Shown: piece by piece, positions 1 through 12,067 of the stretch
How the letters are laid out: every line of letters begins with the position of its first letter
How positions within the stretch are numbered: position 1 is the stretch's first letter
Source of the DNA: Piscicola geometra
Taxonomy: Eukaryota; Annelida; Clitellata; Hirudinida; Piscicolidae
NCBI GenBank assembly: GCA_943735955.1
Contig: OX030963.1
Location: forward strand, 6,507,811-6,571,810
Length of the DNA: 64,000 nt
Direction of reading: 5' to 3'
Program-made: the position numbers and the translations under genes
Notes under the pieces: model-generated
Told to the model about the DNA's origin: nothing
What the model saw: only the letters and a program-made list of their open reading frames with translations
Database searches by the model: none

Positions 1-818
1 ATGACAAGTACTTCTCGCTAGTTTCGCAAGATCCGGATATGCTCCTTCATGTTGATGCTATTTTGTTTGGTCTATATTGTTCACAGCCTAAAAGACGCAG
101 GCCATGCTACAATGGTTCTGAGAACTATGGTTCTTATGCGCCAGAGACGCCAACCCACACGACGTACACATCTCTCAATGTATAGGTCGCAAACACCGCA
201 TCATATACACTAGGTATAGGATAGTTCATGGTTGCTTGTCAGGGATTCAAACAGACAACCTTTGAGTTGCATGTCTGACGTCTACCATCTAAGCCATCTT
301 CGCTCCCCAAATATGTTTTGGAGGTTTTCTTTTCTTCTAATAGTTTCTCCAACCCTTTCCACGTTACTTCTTTTTCATTTTTTCAAGGACATTTGAAACT
401 TTTAAATTGTGGATATAATGATGTAGCAATGGAAAATTCTGATAAATTTTTCTTTGCTCCAGTTTGGAAATGATTTTTTCTTTAAAACGAGGAACATAAA
501 CTGGATCCTCTTCTGAGATGCATAGTTATTGTGTAAGATGACAAATTGCAGGTAACACTATTAAAATTGTTACATATTTTTCACAAAATCTACAAGAAAT
601 GAACTTTTTTTTAATGCAATTTTAAAAACGAGGGATACCTTTTCAACGAAATATATTCAACTTTTTTCTATAGTGCAAAACAATAAAATAAGTTTAAAAT
701 AAGTTTAATTCCGATACATTTAGTTAACTGAGTTTTAATTTTTAATTGCGTTAGTTTTTTAACGACGTTAATCTATTAGCGAATTAATCGAACTAACTTA
801 GATTAAAGCACAGCTCTA
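1..818 (-). mobile_element. hAT-like element (family hAT-N1), right part, cut by window start
   Basis: The right end reads into the terminal repeat GGAACAGCTCTA-type sequence (here GCACAGCTCTA, ending at 818). Bases 1-60 match the middle of the complete copy at 40078-41353, the part whose minus strand reads like a BED-type hAT transposase C-terminus (motif [10 protein letters not shown] in the 40 kb copy). Bases 310-640 also match that copy. A SINE (81-308) has been inserted into it. The left end is outside the window. No intact reading frame is present, so this is a dead copy. Confidence 0.75.
81..308 (-). repeat. tRNA-derived SINE, family A
   Basis: Read on the minus strand, this begins with a tRNA-like head: an A box close to TGGCTTAGATGG and, about 35 bp further, a B box close to TGTTTGAATCCC. 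The body ends near the motif GGCCTGCGTCT. Further copies lie at 3050-3232, 18558-18780, 60753-60960 and 61222-63475 (split). The copy is diverged and sits inside a hAT element, so it is younger than that element. Confidence 0.85.
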
Positions 819-1900
819 ATTGAATTATATATTTAGTATTTATCTTAACTTTTTTGAATTAATCAATACAACTGTTTAAAAAATATTTAAAATTACTTAC
901 ATTTTTTAAATTTAAATTTTTTAAATGAAATGTATCTTTAACTTTGCAATAAACTATTAAACTGATTAAAAATATGGAAACAAAACTGAAAACAGCAATT
1001 TATTCTAGGAATTGGTTGATTAAATCATTTAAAACTAAAAAATAATCATTTGTCAAAAAATTGGAAAGTCATCACTCTATTAAATGTACCATATTAGTAA
1101 TTGCATATTAGACTTTCTAACATTTTAAAAAATATTATTTTCCTGTATTATATCTCGATGAAAATTTGCTTGTAAATAATGAAAATAAGTTGTATTCTGA
1201 CTAATTCTTAAAAAAGTTTCCCCTACACAAAATCTTTGAAATTGTAAATAAGGCTTACTTAAGGTTTAAACTTTCCAAATTTTTATCAAATAATTAATTT
1301 TCTTTTTTGTATATCGATGAAACCTTTGCTCAAAAGTAATAAAATGAGTTTTATTCTAATTAAAGTCTCTAACCACTTTAAATCTATTAAATATTATGGT
1401 AAGGGCGACATTACTTTTTAACGAATTAATTAGAATGAAACTCATTTTCATTATTTTTGAATAAATTGTTATCGATAAATAAAACAGTAAATTAATTATT
1501 TAGAAAAATTAGAAAATTTATTACTTTAAATATGCATATATTATAAATTTGAAGCTATAAATTGTGAGGGAACTTTTTCAACAAGAAATTATTTATCATT
1601 TTTGAACAATTTTACATCGAGTTATGGCCCAGGAATATGATGTTGCAAAAAAGTCATAACTCTAATGCATATAAAGTAAATTTGAAATATTGGTTTTGGG
1701 AGGTGAAATTTTTGAAACAGAAAAAAAGATTTATTCATTACTTTTGTAATATTATGAATCATTTATGACCCAAAAACATGGGGTTTAAAAAATTCATAAA
1801 ATTAATGTGCATATTTTTTTATAGAATTTTTTTATATACTATTCTTATTCATTTATTTTTATTTCAATTAATTATTTATTCATTAATTATTATTACTATT
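819..1900. other. AT-rich spacer, no gene seen
   Basis: Very AT-rich sequence with many short homopolymer runs. The only open frame, near 1778-1972, is low-complexity (Phe/Ile/Leu from T-rich sequence) and runs into a SINE tail, so I do not call it a gene. No FReD exon 2, 3 or 4 was found here, although FReD-1 would need them on this side. Confidence 0.6.
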
Positions 1901-1907
1901 AATGTTT

Positions 1908-1960
1908 TATACCGAGCGGTTTTGAAGCTCGTCCGGGTTTACTCCAAGTTAATAATATTC
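1908..1960 (+). repeat. SINE family B, 3' tail fragment
   Basis: Matches the 3' part of the SINE at 3587-3775 (motifs GAAGCTCGTCCGGGTTTAC and TTAATAATATTC). Similar tail fragments lie at 28108-28160, 30326-30400 (reverse) and 43779-43860. Confidence 0.55.
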
Positions 1961-2060
1961 ATCCGAACTTAGAACCAAAAAAAAAATTACATTTTCAAAA
2001 AATAATGGTGTCTTAACATTATGTGTGCCCGAACAATCTAGTAATTTAAAAATCACTCAC

Positions 2061-2186
2061 CACCCATTTTTCAGTTCCGAAGAAACTGAACTCATTTGGT
2101 TCCAGCCGGAAAGTTGACCTGTCGAAGTAGACTTGATGAGAAAAAGCACAGTGCAGTGCAAAAACTAAAAACAAGGAATAAATCAT
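2061..2186 (-). CDS. FReD-1: signal-peptide exon of a fibrinogen-related gene (partial gene)
   Basis: This is the first coding exon, 126 bp (42 codons), with ATG at 2184-2186 and donor GTG|gtgagt after 2061. The translation starts MIYSLFLVFALHCAFSHQ, a hydrophobic signal peptide. It continues with FDRSTFRL and ends FFGTEKWV, as in the other four family members. The exon ends in phase 0, as needed to join the 97-bp second exon starting TFQRR. No second, third or fourth exon is visible between here and the window start. The rest of the gene is either outside the window or lost, so I cannot say whether this copy works. A TATA box lies 46 bp upstream of the ATG. Confidence 0.7.
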
Positions 2187-2231
2187 ATTGCTAGTTTAGA
2201 TTCTCTACTGAGACACCTCTTGGATTTTGGG

Positions 2232-2240
2232 TATTTATAG
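2232..2240 (-). promoter_or_regulatory. TATA box of FReD-1
   Basis: Minus strand CTATAAATA, starting 46 bp upstream of the ATG. It is followed by a TCAGT initiator-like motif, giving an inferred 5' leader of about 25 nt. The same spacing occurs in all five family members. Confidence 0.75.
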
Positions 2241-3049
2241 AAGAAATAAGCTTTATTTTAAGGTCAAAAGAGAATAAAAATCAAGTGTTTATCAGAATTT
2301 CTGATAAATACTCGAATCTACTACAGACGCTTTTCTGATTCAGAAAGGGTTTGGCCACATATTGGTCACGATATATCCATTTAAATAAAATCAACATTAT
2401 TTCAGCAATATTATAAATTTATTTTATTATTTAGTATTTTTTGTGAAAATACAAACCTATATTACTATTAAACTTTTCTAAAGATCATCTTTATTATAAT
2501 TTTTAATTATTGTTTTCAGCAGCGTCAAAGGCCGGTGCAGATTATTCAGAAAGTCAGATAAACACTTGAGCTTAACTTTCTGAAAAACAAATTAAAAAAT
2601 GATTTTCATTAAAAACAAAAAATTGTATAATTGCTACGTCTTAAATTTTTTTCTTGGTTTCACTATTAAAATGTATTTTTATCAATTTTAGTGAAAGGGC
2701 GGGTAGAAGTTTTTTCAAAAAGGCGTCTATAAGTACGAATAATATCAAAAACAGAAATTACTTAAATCTATCAATTTCGAAGCGTTTTATTAATGTAAAA
2801 AAAAGATTAGAGTAGAACTACTTCATAAATTTCAAATTTCATTTCGTACCTTTTTAACGTTGTACGCTGTTTTTAATCGATTCTTATTTCTAAAGCTTCA
2901 CCTTGGAAAATACTCGAGATTTTTCAAAATAATAATTAAATAGAAATTTCATATCATTACGCTTACTTGCTGTTTCCTATCATCACTTTTTTTACCCTTC
3001 TTGAAATTATTTCTGAGCTTTTTTTAATTTTTACATTTAATATTTCTCA

Positions 3050-3232
3050 TTGCCTGACAGACGCAGGCCATATTAGAATGCTTTTGTGCGCAGAGGCACA
3101 ACTTCTCACGACGTACATATCGCATATAATACACTAGGTAAATGATAGCTCACGGTTGTTCATCAGCAATTCGAACAGGCAACCTTTGAGTTGCCGGATT
3201 GACGTCTACCACCTAAGCCATCCTGCTCTTGA
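3050..3232 (-). repeat. tRNA-derived SINE, family A
   Basis: Diverged copy with the family motifs (GACAGACGCAGGCCAT at the left; CTAAGCCATCC, the reverse complement of the A box, at the right). An internal stretch is deleted relative to the 18558 copy. Confidence 0.8.
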
Positions 3233-3586
3233 ATTTGAATAAAAAACGCTATATAAATTTATTTTATGGATTGATTTATCGCTCTAAGCTGTTTATAGTT
3301 TTTTTTACAAGTTTGGGGATGAACGAAAATTTGATATGGGTTTTTATCACTTTATTATTAGTTCTTCTTCATTATTACTCGGTCAAAAACATGAAGTTGT
3401 CTTTCAATGAATTGTGGTTCTTCCAGTATTTTTTACAGTAAAGCATCTTTTTTAATTACTGACAATTTCATTTTATTTTTTCAGTTTTTACTTTTGTAGT
3501 GTCTGTTTAAATCATCTCTAAACCTTTCCATAAAATGTATTCATTTTTACGTCAGTATGTCCTTTTCCTTCTGGTAGATCTAGTTC

Positions 3587-3775
3587 TTGTGAACGGGTAG
3601 CTGAGTAAGCAACGACTCTCGGCTTGACCAATAATGAAAGGTCCTAGGTTCGAGTGCATCCAATGCCCTAGTAACCCTGAGGTGCAAATGAAAATATGCA
3701 ACCTAAGTGGCTTGCAAGCTCATTCGTGTTATACGCCACTATAATAATGCTCGTCATTATTATTATTATTATATT
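3587..3775 (+). repeat. tRNA-derived SINE, family B, near full length
   Basis: tRNA-like head with A box TAGCTGAGTAAG and B box GGTTCGAGTGC. The body follows (CCTGAGGTGCAAATG; GTGGCTTGCAAGCTCATTCG) and ends in an (ATT)n tail. Reverse copies lie at 40845-41015 and 45058-45215, and tail fragments occur elsewhere. Pol III promoter boxes are visible, but no activity can be inferred. Confidence 0.8.
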
Positions 3776-5810
3776 AACTTAATTTTTCTTCAACACTAAC
3801 ACTTGATATTCTTGGTGACTAATACGTTTACATAAAGTAAAAATTGAAAATATTTCCAAGAGGGGTTAAATGTTAATGTACAGATAAAAAAGTGAGCTAG
3901 AACCTCTGGCTTAATTTTGTTTAAATTCTAGGGGAGGGGTCGACAATATTTCCAGGTGTCGACACTCAAACCCAGTTGCCTGAATGTAGTGTTTTTACAT
4001 TTATTCTTTCACTTTGACAGTTGATCTGAATAAATGAGACTGTGAAAGTGTCTGAATATTGATCCCACCTTAAGTAGCAACCCCAATCGATTTTTAAAAC
4101 GTATTCATTTTTACAAATTGAAATGCCTAAATTTTATATTTTGATTTACTGATTTCAAATACGTTAACAAAATTTCAATTTTTTTATATAAAAAAAAGAT
4201 ATACCTATTTTAAAATGTAAAAAAGAGCACATTTTTTGTGCCGTTTTTACGTCATAATCTATAAGTAATTCACAGCCCCCTCACAAGACAGAAATATTGT
4301 TTTTATGTCATAACTTTTTTATTTTATTTTATATATTGTTGAAAATCACTAGTTTTATTTAATTTGATATAAGGAATCAGAATTAAAAGTTAAAAGAATA
4401 ATATCTTTATAACCATTATAGAGGTCAATAGATCTGCGTGGTTTTAACTCCCTAAACTAAACTATAAATGACAAAGTTATTAACATTTTAAAAGCTTCAC
4501 TTTTGGATGAAATAAATTTTTACTTAGTTTATTGTTATTAATTATTATATACTTTTGTAAGGTTTAAAATATTTAGCTATTTGTTTCTGAAGAATCTAAA
4601 ATTATAATAATTCAGCCTTAAATCTATTAACAATGTTCTCAAGGAATGGAAAAAACTGTTTGAATACGTTTATTCAATGAGCAAAGGCTGAAACTAATAT
4701 TTAATAAATTGTTCCATCAACAAAAAAATGTGGCATTATACCTACCATAGTTTTTTTATAATTTCATGTTCTTCAATAAACAAATGTCTTTTAGAAATAC
4801 TAGAGTTAGGGGCTTTTGTTTTATATAAAACTAATTTTTTCGAGACATTCTGTTTTTCTTCTCATGCTGGCAATTGATAATAACCAGGTTTCTTGGACGG
4901 ATTAAGACATTTCACAACTGCATTTTCTTCGTCTAAATATTTTCCACCTAGGATACCAATTGTGCGGCAAAGTCAAGTTATTTTTGTAACTTTAACATTT
5001 TAATGGTTTAATTTACATTTTAGATCATTATTGTACATGAATAATATTTTCTTTAAATTTAAAGAAAAAAAAAGAATTCACTAGAGCCAATTATAAAAAT
5101 TGACTCTCAAGTTCGACCCATAAAGACCGAACCGTTCATCTGAGAAGTGGGGCATTCCCCTTAAATTAAAGAAAATACAATTCTGAATTTAATATTTCAT
5201 GCTTGTCACTCTTTTCTTCTCTTCTTTCCAGTCTACCTAACTATACCATTTTAAAGATTTCGCGTTGTGAGTGTTTTTTAAATTGGTCAAAATGGAACCC
5301 ATTTCATGACAAAAAAAATTATCTTTTTGTTATATTCATGATAATGTTCCATCAAAATTGTTCATTTGTTTTAAAACATTTTAAATTTCAACCAAAGCCT
5401 AAACCTTTACTCTATTTCCTAACCCTAACCCAAAGAATTTTTAAATTTCTTTTTTTTAAATTTAAAACTAAATTCCCAACCTTAACCTCTAAACCTTAAA
5501 CCCTAATTTCATCCCCTACCCTTATCTCGTAAATTATATTTTCTGTAAAACTTCACGGAAAGTAACAAAAAATCGAAAGTTTTCTTCAGTGAAACTTTCA
5601 CAGAAGAATAAGTAGCTTTTTTTATTTTCCGTGAATATTATACAATATAAAAATGCGTTTTTAAAAATAATCAAATAAGTTTAGAAAATGACTAAAAACT
5701 CAAAAGACTCTAAACGTAATGATAATAAAAAAACTTCAAATTTAACTTAAATTAGTTTATTTGAAAGTTGTTACCGAGGCTTTAAACAAGAATAAGTTTT
5801 TGGCAATGAA
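3776..5810. other. AT-rich spacer with one repeat end
   Basis: No gene recognised. At 4060-4100 the sequence TTAAGTAGCAACCCCAATCG resembles the left terminal repeat of the element at 15551-16856. At 5395-5520 there is a short degenerate stretch with CCTAACCCTAACCC. The 98-aa open frame at 5203-5499 is low-complexity and has no recognisable domain. Confidence 0.5.
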
Positions 5811-5821
5811 AATATTTTTAT

Positions 5822-6219
5822 TTGACAGATAGTTATGATTATAACCAACAGTTGCCTTTAAACAATAAAGTAGCTAAAGTTTCAGGGATCTATGACCACT
5901 TAAATAATAAGTTAGTTTTACCATTATTTATAAACTCATTAAATGCCAGTGCCGTGGCAGCATGGAAAGTCTTCTGTAACGTAGAAAAAGAGAAACTCGA
6001 CAATTTTTTTTTAAAGAGCCATTACAATGTTATTTTTAAAGTTTAAATAAAATCGAAAAAGAAATTAAAAAATGGTGGAAGAGCAACAATCGATCTGCCA
6101 AACTCGATTAGATTTGATGGGTTTGGTCATCAAAAAGTTGTAACTAGCCAAGGACGGTGCAAATTTTATAAAATGGATGCTTTATATAAATGCTCTGAAT
6201 GTCATAATAGGATTAAATA
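5822..6219 (+). pseudogene. piggyBac-type transposase C-terminus (remnant)
   Basis: The first part translates to a segment (LPLFINSLNASAVAAWKVFC) resembling the end of the piggyBac catalytic domain, with the usual LF..L..A...AW..YC pattern. After a frame change, downstream sequence reads IRFDGFGHQKV and then GRCKFYK...YKCSECHNR. This resembles the RFD-GH lead-in and cysteine-rich zinc-binding tail of piggyBac transposases. The tail lacks some expected Cys and ends at a stop near 6219. This is a degenerate fragment. It lies where exon 4 of FReD-2 should be, so its insertion or a linked deletion may explain the missing exon. Confidence 0.6.
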
Positions 6220-6393
6220 GTTAAAAGTTGATAAAAAAACTAGATTGTTTTATTGTATATTTCAAGGCATAGTTGCCGTTTATCAGCATGAAATTCAAAA
6301 ATAATTTGATTTCATTATTATTCGCATAATCTGAGAATGAGACTTCAACGTTTTTTTTTTCCAAAAATATTTTTTGGGCATTTTTCGCGAAAC

Positions 6394-7026
6394 CTGCTGT
6401 TCCAGTGAATCCACTGACATGGAGCTTGTACTTGTTCTCACTTCCTTCAATTTTGAAGTTATCATACTTAGCCCATTTCATCGTTCCATCCATCCTTTAA
6501 TTACGAAAAGGAGTTTACTGACATTCTTGGCTAATTCATGGATAATTTTCAGACCTATGAATGAAAATCGTTCTCTTTGAATGAAAAAACGAAAACAATT
6601 AATAAACTCAAAAGTAGTTTATTAAAAATTAGAATAGTGAGTTAATAAGTTTCATATCAATTCAAAAATAAAATGAAAGATAAATAAGTGAAAATCTATT
6701 TTAAACAATAAAAATTCAATCCCAGCCAAAAACTTTCTTAAATGTTTCCATATCCATTTTCGTATTCTTCAAAATTTCGTTTTAAGTTTACTGAACTGTT
6801 GACTCTTCTCTGGAAAGTCTAGTGAAGAAGAATAGTTAAGTTTGAGTTGTAAAAATTCAATTACTTTCATATTATTTTGAAAGCCTTCAAATACTAAGAT
6901 TTCTACTTCACAGCAAGTTTCTAAATATGAAGTGTACAGTCTCAGCCGGAAGGATAACCTGTCGAAGCAGGTATGATGAGAAAAGGCACAGTACAATATA
7001 AAAACTAAAAACCACGAACGAATCAT
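6394..7026 (-). pseudogene. FReD-2: broken fibrinogen-related gene
   Basis: Family order is kept, but every part is damaged. Exon 1 (6941-7026) keeps the signal peptide (MIRSWFLVFILYCAFSHHTC), then a deletion removes its last third and the donor. Exon 2 (6722-6818, acceptor cactag) carries an in-frame TAA after GYGNI and its donor GT has become GA. Exon 3 (6394-6554) is 161 bp instead of 162: one G is missing in the GWDG segment, shifting the frame. Exon 4, with the Ca-site and Cys pair, is absent; a piggyBac remnant occupies the downstream flank. This is a clear pseudogene. The TATA box at the normal position is still present. Confidence 0.85.
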
Positions 7027-7071
7027 AATGCTCTTGTAGACTCTCTGTTGAGGCATCCCTTTGCTTTTTGA

Positions 7072-7080
7072 TATTTATAG
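7072..7080 (-). promoter_or_regulatory. TATA box of FReD-2 pseudogene
   Basis: Minus strand CTATAAATA starting 46 bp upstream of the ATG. It shares an upstream block (ACATTCGAAGCTTACTG) with FReD-4-independent copies FReD-3 and FReD-5 (the latter with small changes), despite the dead coding sequence. Confidence 0.65.
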
Positions 7081-9040
7081 AGACAGTAAGCTTCGAATGT
7101 GTCTACAAACTTAAATCTTCGTTATATTTTGATTAGGAGGGAAACTGAATATTGAATTAATAACTACCCTTGTCAAATATAAATGTATTTATAAAAAAGT
7201 AACTTCAGAATTAAGAATGCAGTTTTTTAAATTAAAAGGCAGCTAAGTAATAATTTTTTATATCTCAAGATATTCTGGTCGCAGGCCTTTGCACTCTCAC
7301 TCATGGTTGTAAGTGAGTTTGAATTTTTTTTTGAAACAATGCATTTTTTTGAACGCTGGCATTTACTGTTAAAACTGGAAGTTCTTGAAGCTGAAAAGGG
7401 TTTTTTGAAGTTCTTGACACTGGCGGTTGTTAAATTTGATTATTGTTTTTGAAATAAGAAAGTTTTTTTGAAGCTGTGAATTGCTTTTCCAAACTAGAAA
7501 CAGTTGATTGAAGCTAAGAGTGCTTAGTTGAAGTTTTTTCCGCATCCTATTTATATTGAAGTGTATGTTCAATTACTTGTTATGTTCCTTCAATTGTTCT
7601 TGAAGAGTAGTAGCCATTAAAAACTATGTAAAGATTATAGTTGGCTTCTGTAAAAAATCTAGCTATTTCATGAATAAAAACAATTTTTACATTAATTACT
7701 TTCATGTGTCCCTCAAACGACGCGATTAAACAAAAAAATGAGCCTAGTATGCCCCTAGGATAATATTGTTTTTAGAAGATGTAAAGAAAAGTAAGATGTG
7801 GTGAGAGAGAGGTTTGAAAGAAGATAAAAAGAAACGAGATTTCACAAAAAGATATAAACCTTAAAAATTATATTATTTTATCTGGAAAGTTTTACTTTAA
7901 AGCTGGAGATATTGATTTGGGTTTATAGAAATGACACGGATTGCTTGAAGGATCTTCACTGGCTGCAAGTTTTTTGTAAATGAATGAGTTAGATTTAGTT
8001 CATCTAGTGAATTGTTACTTAAAAGTAAAAAAACAAAATATCCATTAACATGCTCCTAACTTGAGCTTATTAAATAAGAAGATTTGGGACTTTTCAATAG
8101 TTTTTTTAAATTGCGCTTTTCGAAAAAAAAATTCCAAAATCCAGCGCATGCGTGACATTGCCTTTCTTGGAGAAATATATGAAGTTACGGTATGTTTATG
8201 CCTTTTGCACGATCGCAATCGCCAAATATCATTAAATTTTAATAAATTTAGCTCAGTTAGTTTTAACATTAAAATTTCTCTAACATTTATTACGTATTTA
8301 TTTGATTAGCTCTTTGTAAACTACTTCTATTTAATTGGTTTGAACAGTTAGTTCATAAACTTGAATTTTTCGAAAAATTCGTTTTAATAATCTTTTTCGA
8401 TTCAATAGTAAATCGGCTGTGTATTAAAATCATATTTATTAATATTGATTTGGCTTATTATTAAGATATGATTCTCTAAAAAGTTGTTGGTGTTATCATA
8501 TTTATTATAACAGTTTCCTTCTCATAAAGGAAAATATAAACATTAGAAACAGATGTTATGATATTCAATCCAGCGATTAATGCTAGCTAGTGAAGCTAAT
8601 ATTTTTAAAGCATTTTCAGATTAAATAAATATTTAAATTAAATTGTTTTTACACATAAATAATTGAGTGGGTGAGTTCAAAAACCTGTAAAATACGAATT
8701 TTCGATATTTATTTGCTTAATTCTTTGCATTAGAATGTTTTCAAAAAGTTGGATTTCCAAAAACGGTAAAATACCAATTTTATACGCTCTAAAAAAGTGT
8801 TTACAATCAAAATTTGCTACGTACGTGCATACGTGACTTCCAGAACCTGTTATGTAGACATTCTACATTTTAGACTAGTCCTGATTATTGACTGTTTTAT
8901 TGAAAATTGATTTATTTGAGTGAAGTAATTTATTTAGCTAAATAAACTTTTTGAAAAAATAAAAATAAACTGTTACAATTTTTTTGGTAATAAAACGCTT
9001 TTTTCAATCGGTTTCATTCATTTATATACATATATTAGTT
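7081..9040. other. AT-rich spacer, no gene seen
   Basis: Several overlapping short open frames on both strands (about 60-80 codons) have no recognisable domain and no splice context I can defend. Confidence 0.5.
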
Positions 9041-9049
9041 GGATCTAAA

Positions 9050-9490
9050 AAGACTCTTTTGTTGCATAACCAATAAAGTAAATTACAAATTATCCAGCCA
9101 TCATATTGATTCTTTGTCTAACTATACCAACTTAAAAGAAGAAAAAAAAGTAAAGAAATGTGAGTTTATTAACTTCAAACATGAACAGTCAAAAATTTCA
9201 TCTTGAGTAATTGGGTTCCCAAGATGAAAAGATTAGTTGCCTAAGATATAGTCTACATTCTATAGAGACTAATGAGACGAAAGTCTACATTATTTCAAAC
9301 TTAAGGTTTAGCTATAAATAGAATATGTGTCAAAGCTAGTAAATACTAACAGTTCACAAAAAAGTAAATTATTGGTTTGTATTAATTTTCAATAGTCTAT
9401 TTAGAATTTAATTCATATAATCTATTATACTGTATATTGTCTATATAGATTTATCAGAGCGCTACCATCATTTCCCGAGATAGACAATGC
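9050..9490 (-). repeat. pogo-like repeat family, inverted copy
   Basis: The reverse complement matches 13900-14761 in long stretches (CTTCAAACATGAACA; CATCTTGAGTA..TGGGT; TAAATTATTGGTTT). A short repeat of TTCATCTTAGGCAACTA follows to about 9600. No coding sequence is kept. Confidence 0.6.
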
Positions 9491-10526
9491 CAAAGACCAG
9501 TTTATCAATGTCTACAACTTCTTTTTACGTTTCATTTTAAGCAACTATTCATGTTTCATCTTAGGCAACTATTCATGTTTTATCTCAGGCAACTATGACC
9601 ATGCTACACATCCATGGTTACAACAGACAAATCACTCAGTTATTAATTATACTACTTGCACACAATAAACTGTAGTACATCATTTAACTAATAATAATAA
9701 AATAAAAATTTTATATCTTCGGATTTTGAGGAAAAAACAGCAAAACTTAATTTTCTAACTTTCTAACTATTTTTCTTGAAATCAGATATTAAAATTATTA
9801 TAATTGAACGAGCAACTTTCAGAAACGAAACCAACCTACAAATGCGCTTACAAAACGAATGCATAAAAAAATGTCTATATCGCATAGCTGTAAATAAGCT
9901 CGTTCCTTCTTAGGAGCCGGTTCATCTAGAGTAACCTTCCTTTATGTATGGTTACATGCATCGTGTAGAATCAGGCATTCCATGAATTCTTTAATGATTC
10001 ATTATCTAAAATGCTATTCATCTTGAACTTTTGGAAACAAACTATGAAATTGTAAATAAAATCTTAAAACGCGCTTAAATCAAAATTATTATGATTTTAA
10101 AAATAAATTGCAATTAATCTTTAACTTGTTGCAATAAACTATGAAACTGTAAACAAAAGAATATAAAATTATACTTGAATTTTTAAATTCGATTTTTTGA
10201 ATAAAATGATATTTATCTTTAACTTTTTGCAATTAACTATAAAACTGGAAAAAACTTGTGAAATTTTATTTATTTAAATGATTTATTATTAGGATTGCTT
10301 AATGTCTGTAACATATATTTAAATTTTGAAACGGTTAAAAATATTATTTAATAATTTCGATTTGTAGAGTTGTATGTATATTTACTCTAAGTCTAATCTA
10401 GTCTGAACAATTTATATTTGAAGCGCTTTTTATGCAGTCAAAAAAATGTAAATAAATTTTTAAAATAACAGTTTTCAAACTTTCAAAATATGTGGTAATA
10501 TAAAATAACATCAAACATCAAATGAG
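9491..10526. other. AT-rich spacer, no gene seen
   Basis: Nothing recognisable besides T/A runs. Confidence 0.5.
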
Positions 10527-10530
10527 TTAA

Positions 10531-11886
10531 CCCATTAATGCCAAGGATGCCTATTGGGATCCGGTATAGAACTTCATGAGGCGCGGATAACAAACGAATA
10601 TCAAAAATTTAATGTTTTATTTATCATTAGAAGGTTTGTTTTAATCAGTCTATGCGTTATTTTTGCTCTCGTCATTTTTATCATCACATTTCACTAGTTC
10701 AAAAACGTTGAATTTCAAAAATGTTATGTGTACAATTGTTTTGAGTGCCATCTAGCCTAAAGTAACGTTCAATTTTTCAACTTTTAGTACTTTTAAGAGG
10801 CTTCAATATAGATCCTTTTCAGCAAAAACTTTCATTCATGACTCCTCTTTAAGTATTAAAAATTGAAATTTTTTGTTAGAGAATCCCAATTGGTAGCATT
10901 GGGCTAAATTATATTTTTATAAATTCACTTTTTCGCTTCAATTTAATATTTATTTTTATAATTTATACAATCTTCTGCTACTGTATGACTTCAGTGGCGA
11001 TAAAAAATATAATCTGTTAAATGGAATGACAAGAGCTACAAAATTATCTGATGTTAGAGCTATGCAAAAGACCAAACGTTGGAGTTCCAGGGTCAAGAAG
11101 CAAGTTGATCTAGAACAACCAGCAATTTTTGCTAGTTTCAATGCGAGGTGTCGACCTCTTGACCGGTTCCAGTCTAACTACAGACCCGTGATAGTGTCAA
11201 AAAAGTGGTAGTGACGTTGTTTTTCAACTTTTTCAACTAGTTTATGGTTGCCGCATGGAGATCACACGTCTCTTGTGCTGGAACTTTTGATCAGCTACAC
11301 TTTCGTAGATATGTTGTTTTTCAGCTGATGCAATCTTCAGGAAACATAGTTCCAGCCACTGGTCCATCGAACATTCCAATTGACGTCATACGCTACGATG
11401 GTATCAGTCATTTTTTCGAGTCAAGCAAACAACTATGTTGCAAACTTTGCAAAAGAAATGTACGATTGAAATGCGTGAAATGCAATGAATTTTAGCGATA
11501 ATGGATCACACCGCATAGTGGTAACATAAATTGAACAGCCTATGTAATGATCGATTGACATTTAAAAAAACAGTTTGTTTGAACTTTGTTTAAGTTGAAT
11601 TTTATTTTTTTGACAACATTTTTTAAACATCTTTTTGATTATATTTTTTGATGACTACTGTCCACAATGAATAGTTTTCAACCTACAAGATTGATAGATA
11701 TTGATAATTTACATAATGGATAATAGCAGTGCTTGTGCCCAATGCGCCCAAAAGAAATCATCGTTTTATAAAGGGTTAAAATAAACTCAGCATGATTATT
11801 TTGTGCCAGTTTTTATGGTCTTATTGAGTAAGTAGAATCAACAGAAACACTATGGCATGGCCACTAATGATTCGAGCGTTAATGGG
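10531..11886 (+). mobile_element. piggyBac element, deleted, both ends visible
   Basis: The left end is TTAA followed by CCCATTAATGCC. The right end is the inverted form, GCGTTAATGGG followed by TCAA. These fit piggyBac terminal repeats inserted at a TTAA target, with the right duplicate mutated to TCAA. The 1356-bp interior keeps only the 3' part of the transposase, so the element is internally deleted and non-autonomous. Confidence 0.8.
11026..11515 (+). pseudogene. piggyBac transposase C-terminal fragment
   Basis: Two open segments separated by stop and frame changes. The first (11026-11208) reads KRWSSRVKKQVDLEQPAIFA and then RFQSNYRPVIVSKKW, matching the catalytic-core end of piggyBac transposases. 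The second (11244-11492) reads VAAWRSHVSCAGTFDQLHFR, then DVIRYDGISHFF and a tail with CCKLCKRNVRLKCVKCNEF, the Cys-rich zinc-binding C-terminus. The N-terminal two thirds and the first catalytic Asp residues are missing. Confidence 0.8.
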
Positions 11887-12067
11887 TCAATAAAGAATTT
11901 AACTACCCCTCACATCCAACCTCACATAGCACAAAAGCACAATCATTACCAATACAGAAGCCACATCATCATCACAGCACGATCAACCTTTCTACAGCCT
12001 AATTAATTTTTTTTTTAAATAAGATCAAATTGTGAAATGTATTTGGGCACGTTGAAATACGTTTATC

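Larger units (their letters stand above)
1870..2650. repeat. segmental duplication, copy 1 (partner 28060-29045)
   Basis: The FReD-1 first exon, its promoter, the flank after the donor (including a SINE-B tail and the phrase AATAATGGTGT) and about 400 bp upstream (motifs AGCGTCAAAGG and ACTTGAGCTTA) are all recognisable in the same order around FReD-4 exon 1 at 28060-29045. FReD-1 and the FReD-4 5' end therefore come from a duplication larger than the exon. Confidence 0.7.

Noticed and set aside
1778..1972. 64-codon membrane-like ORF
   Set aside because: Phe/Ile/Leu content comes from T-rich low-complexity sequence, and the last third is a SINE tail.
5395..5520. Interstitial telomere repeats (CCCTAA)
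   Set aside because: Only two adjacent CCTAACCC-type units among degenerate C/T-rich words; too little for a telomeric tract.
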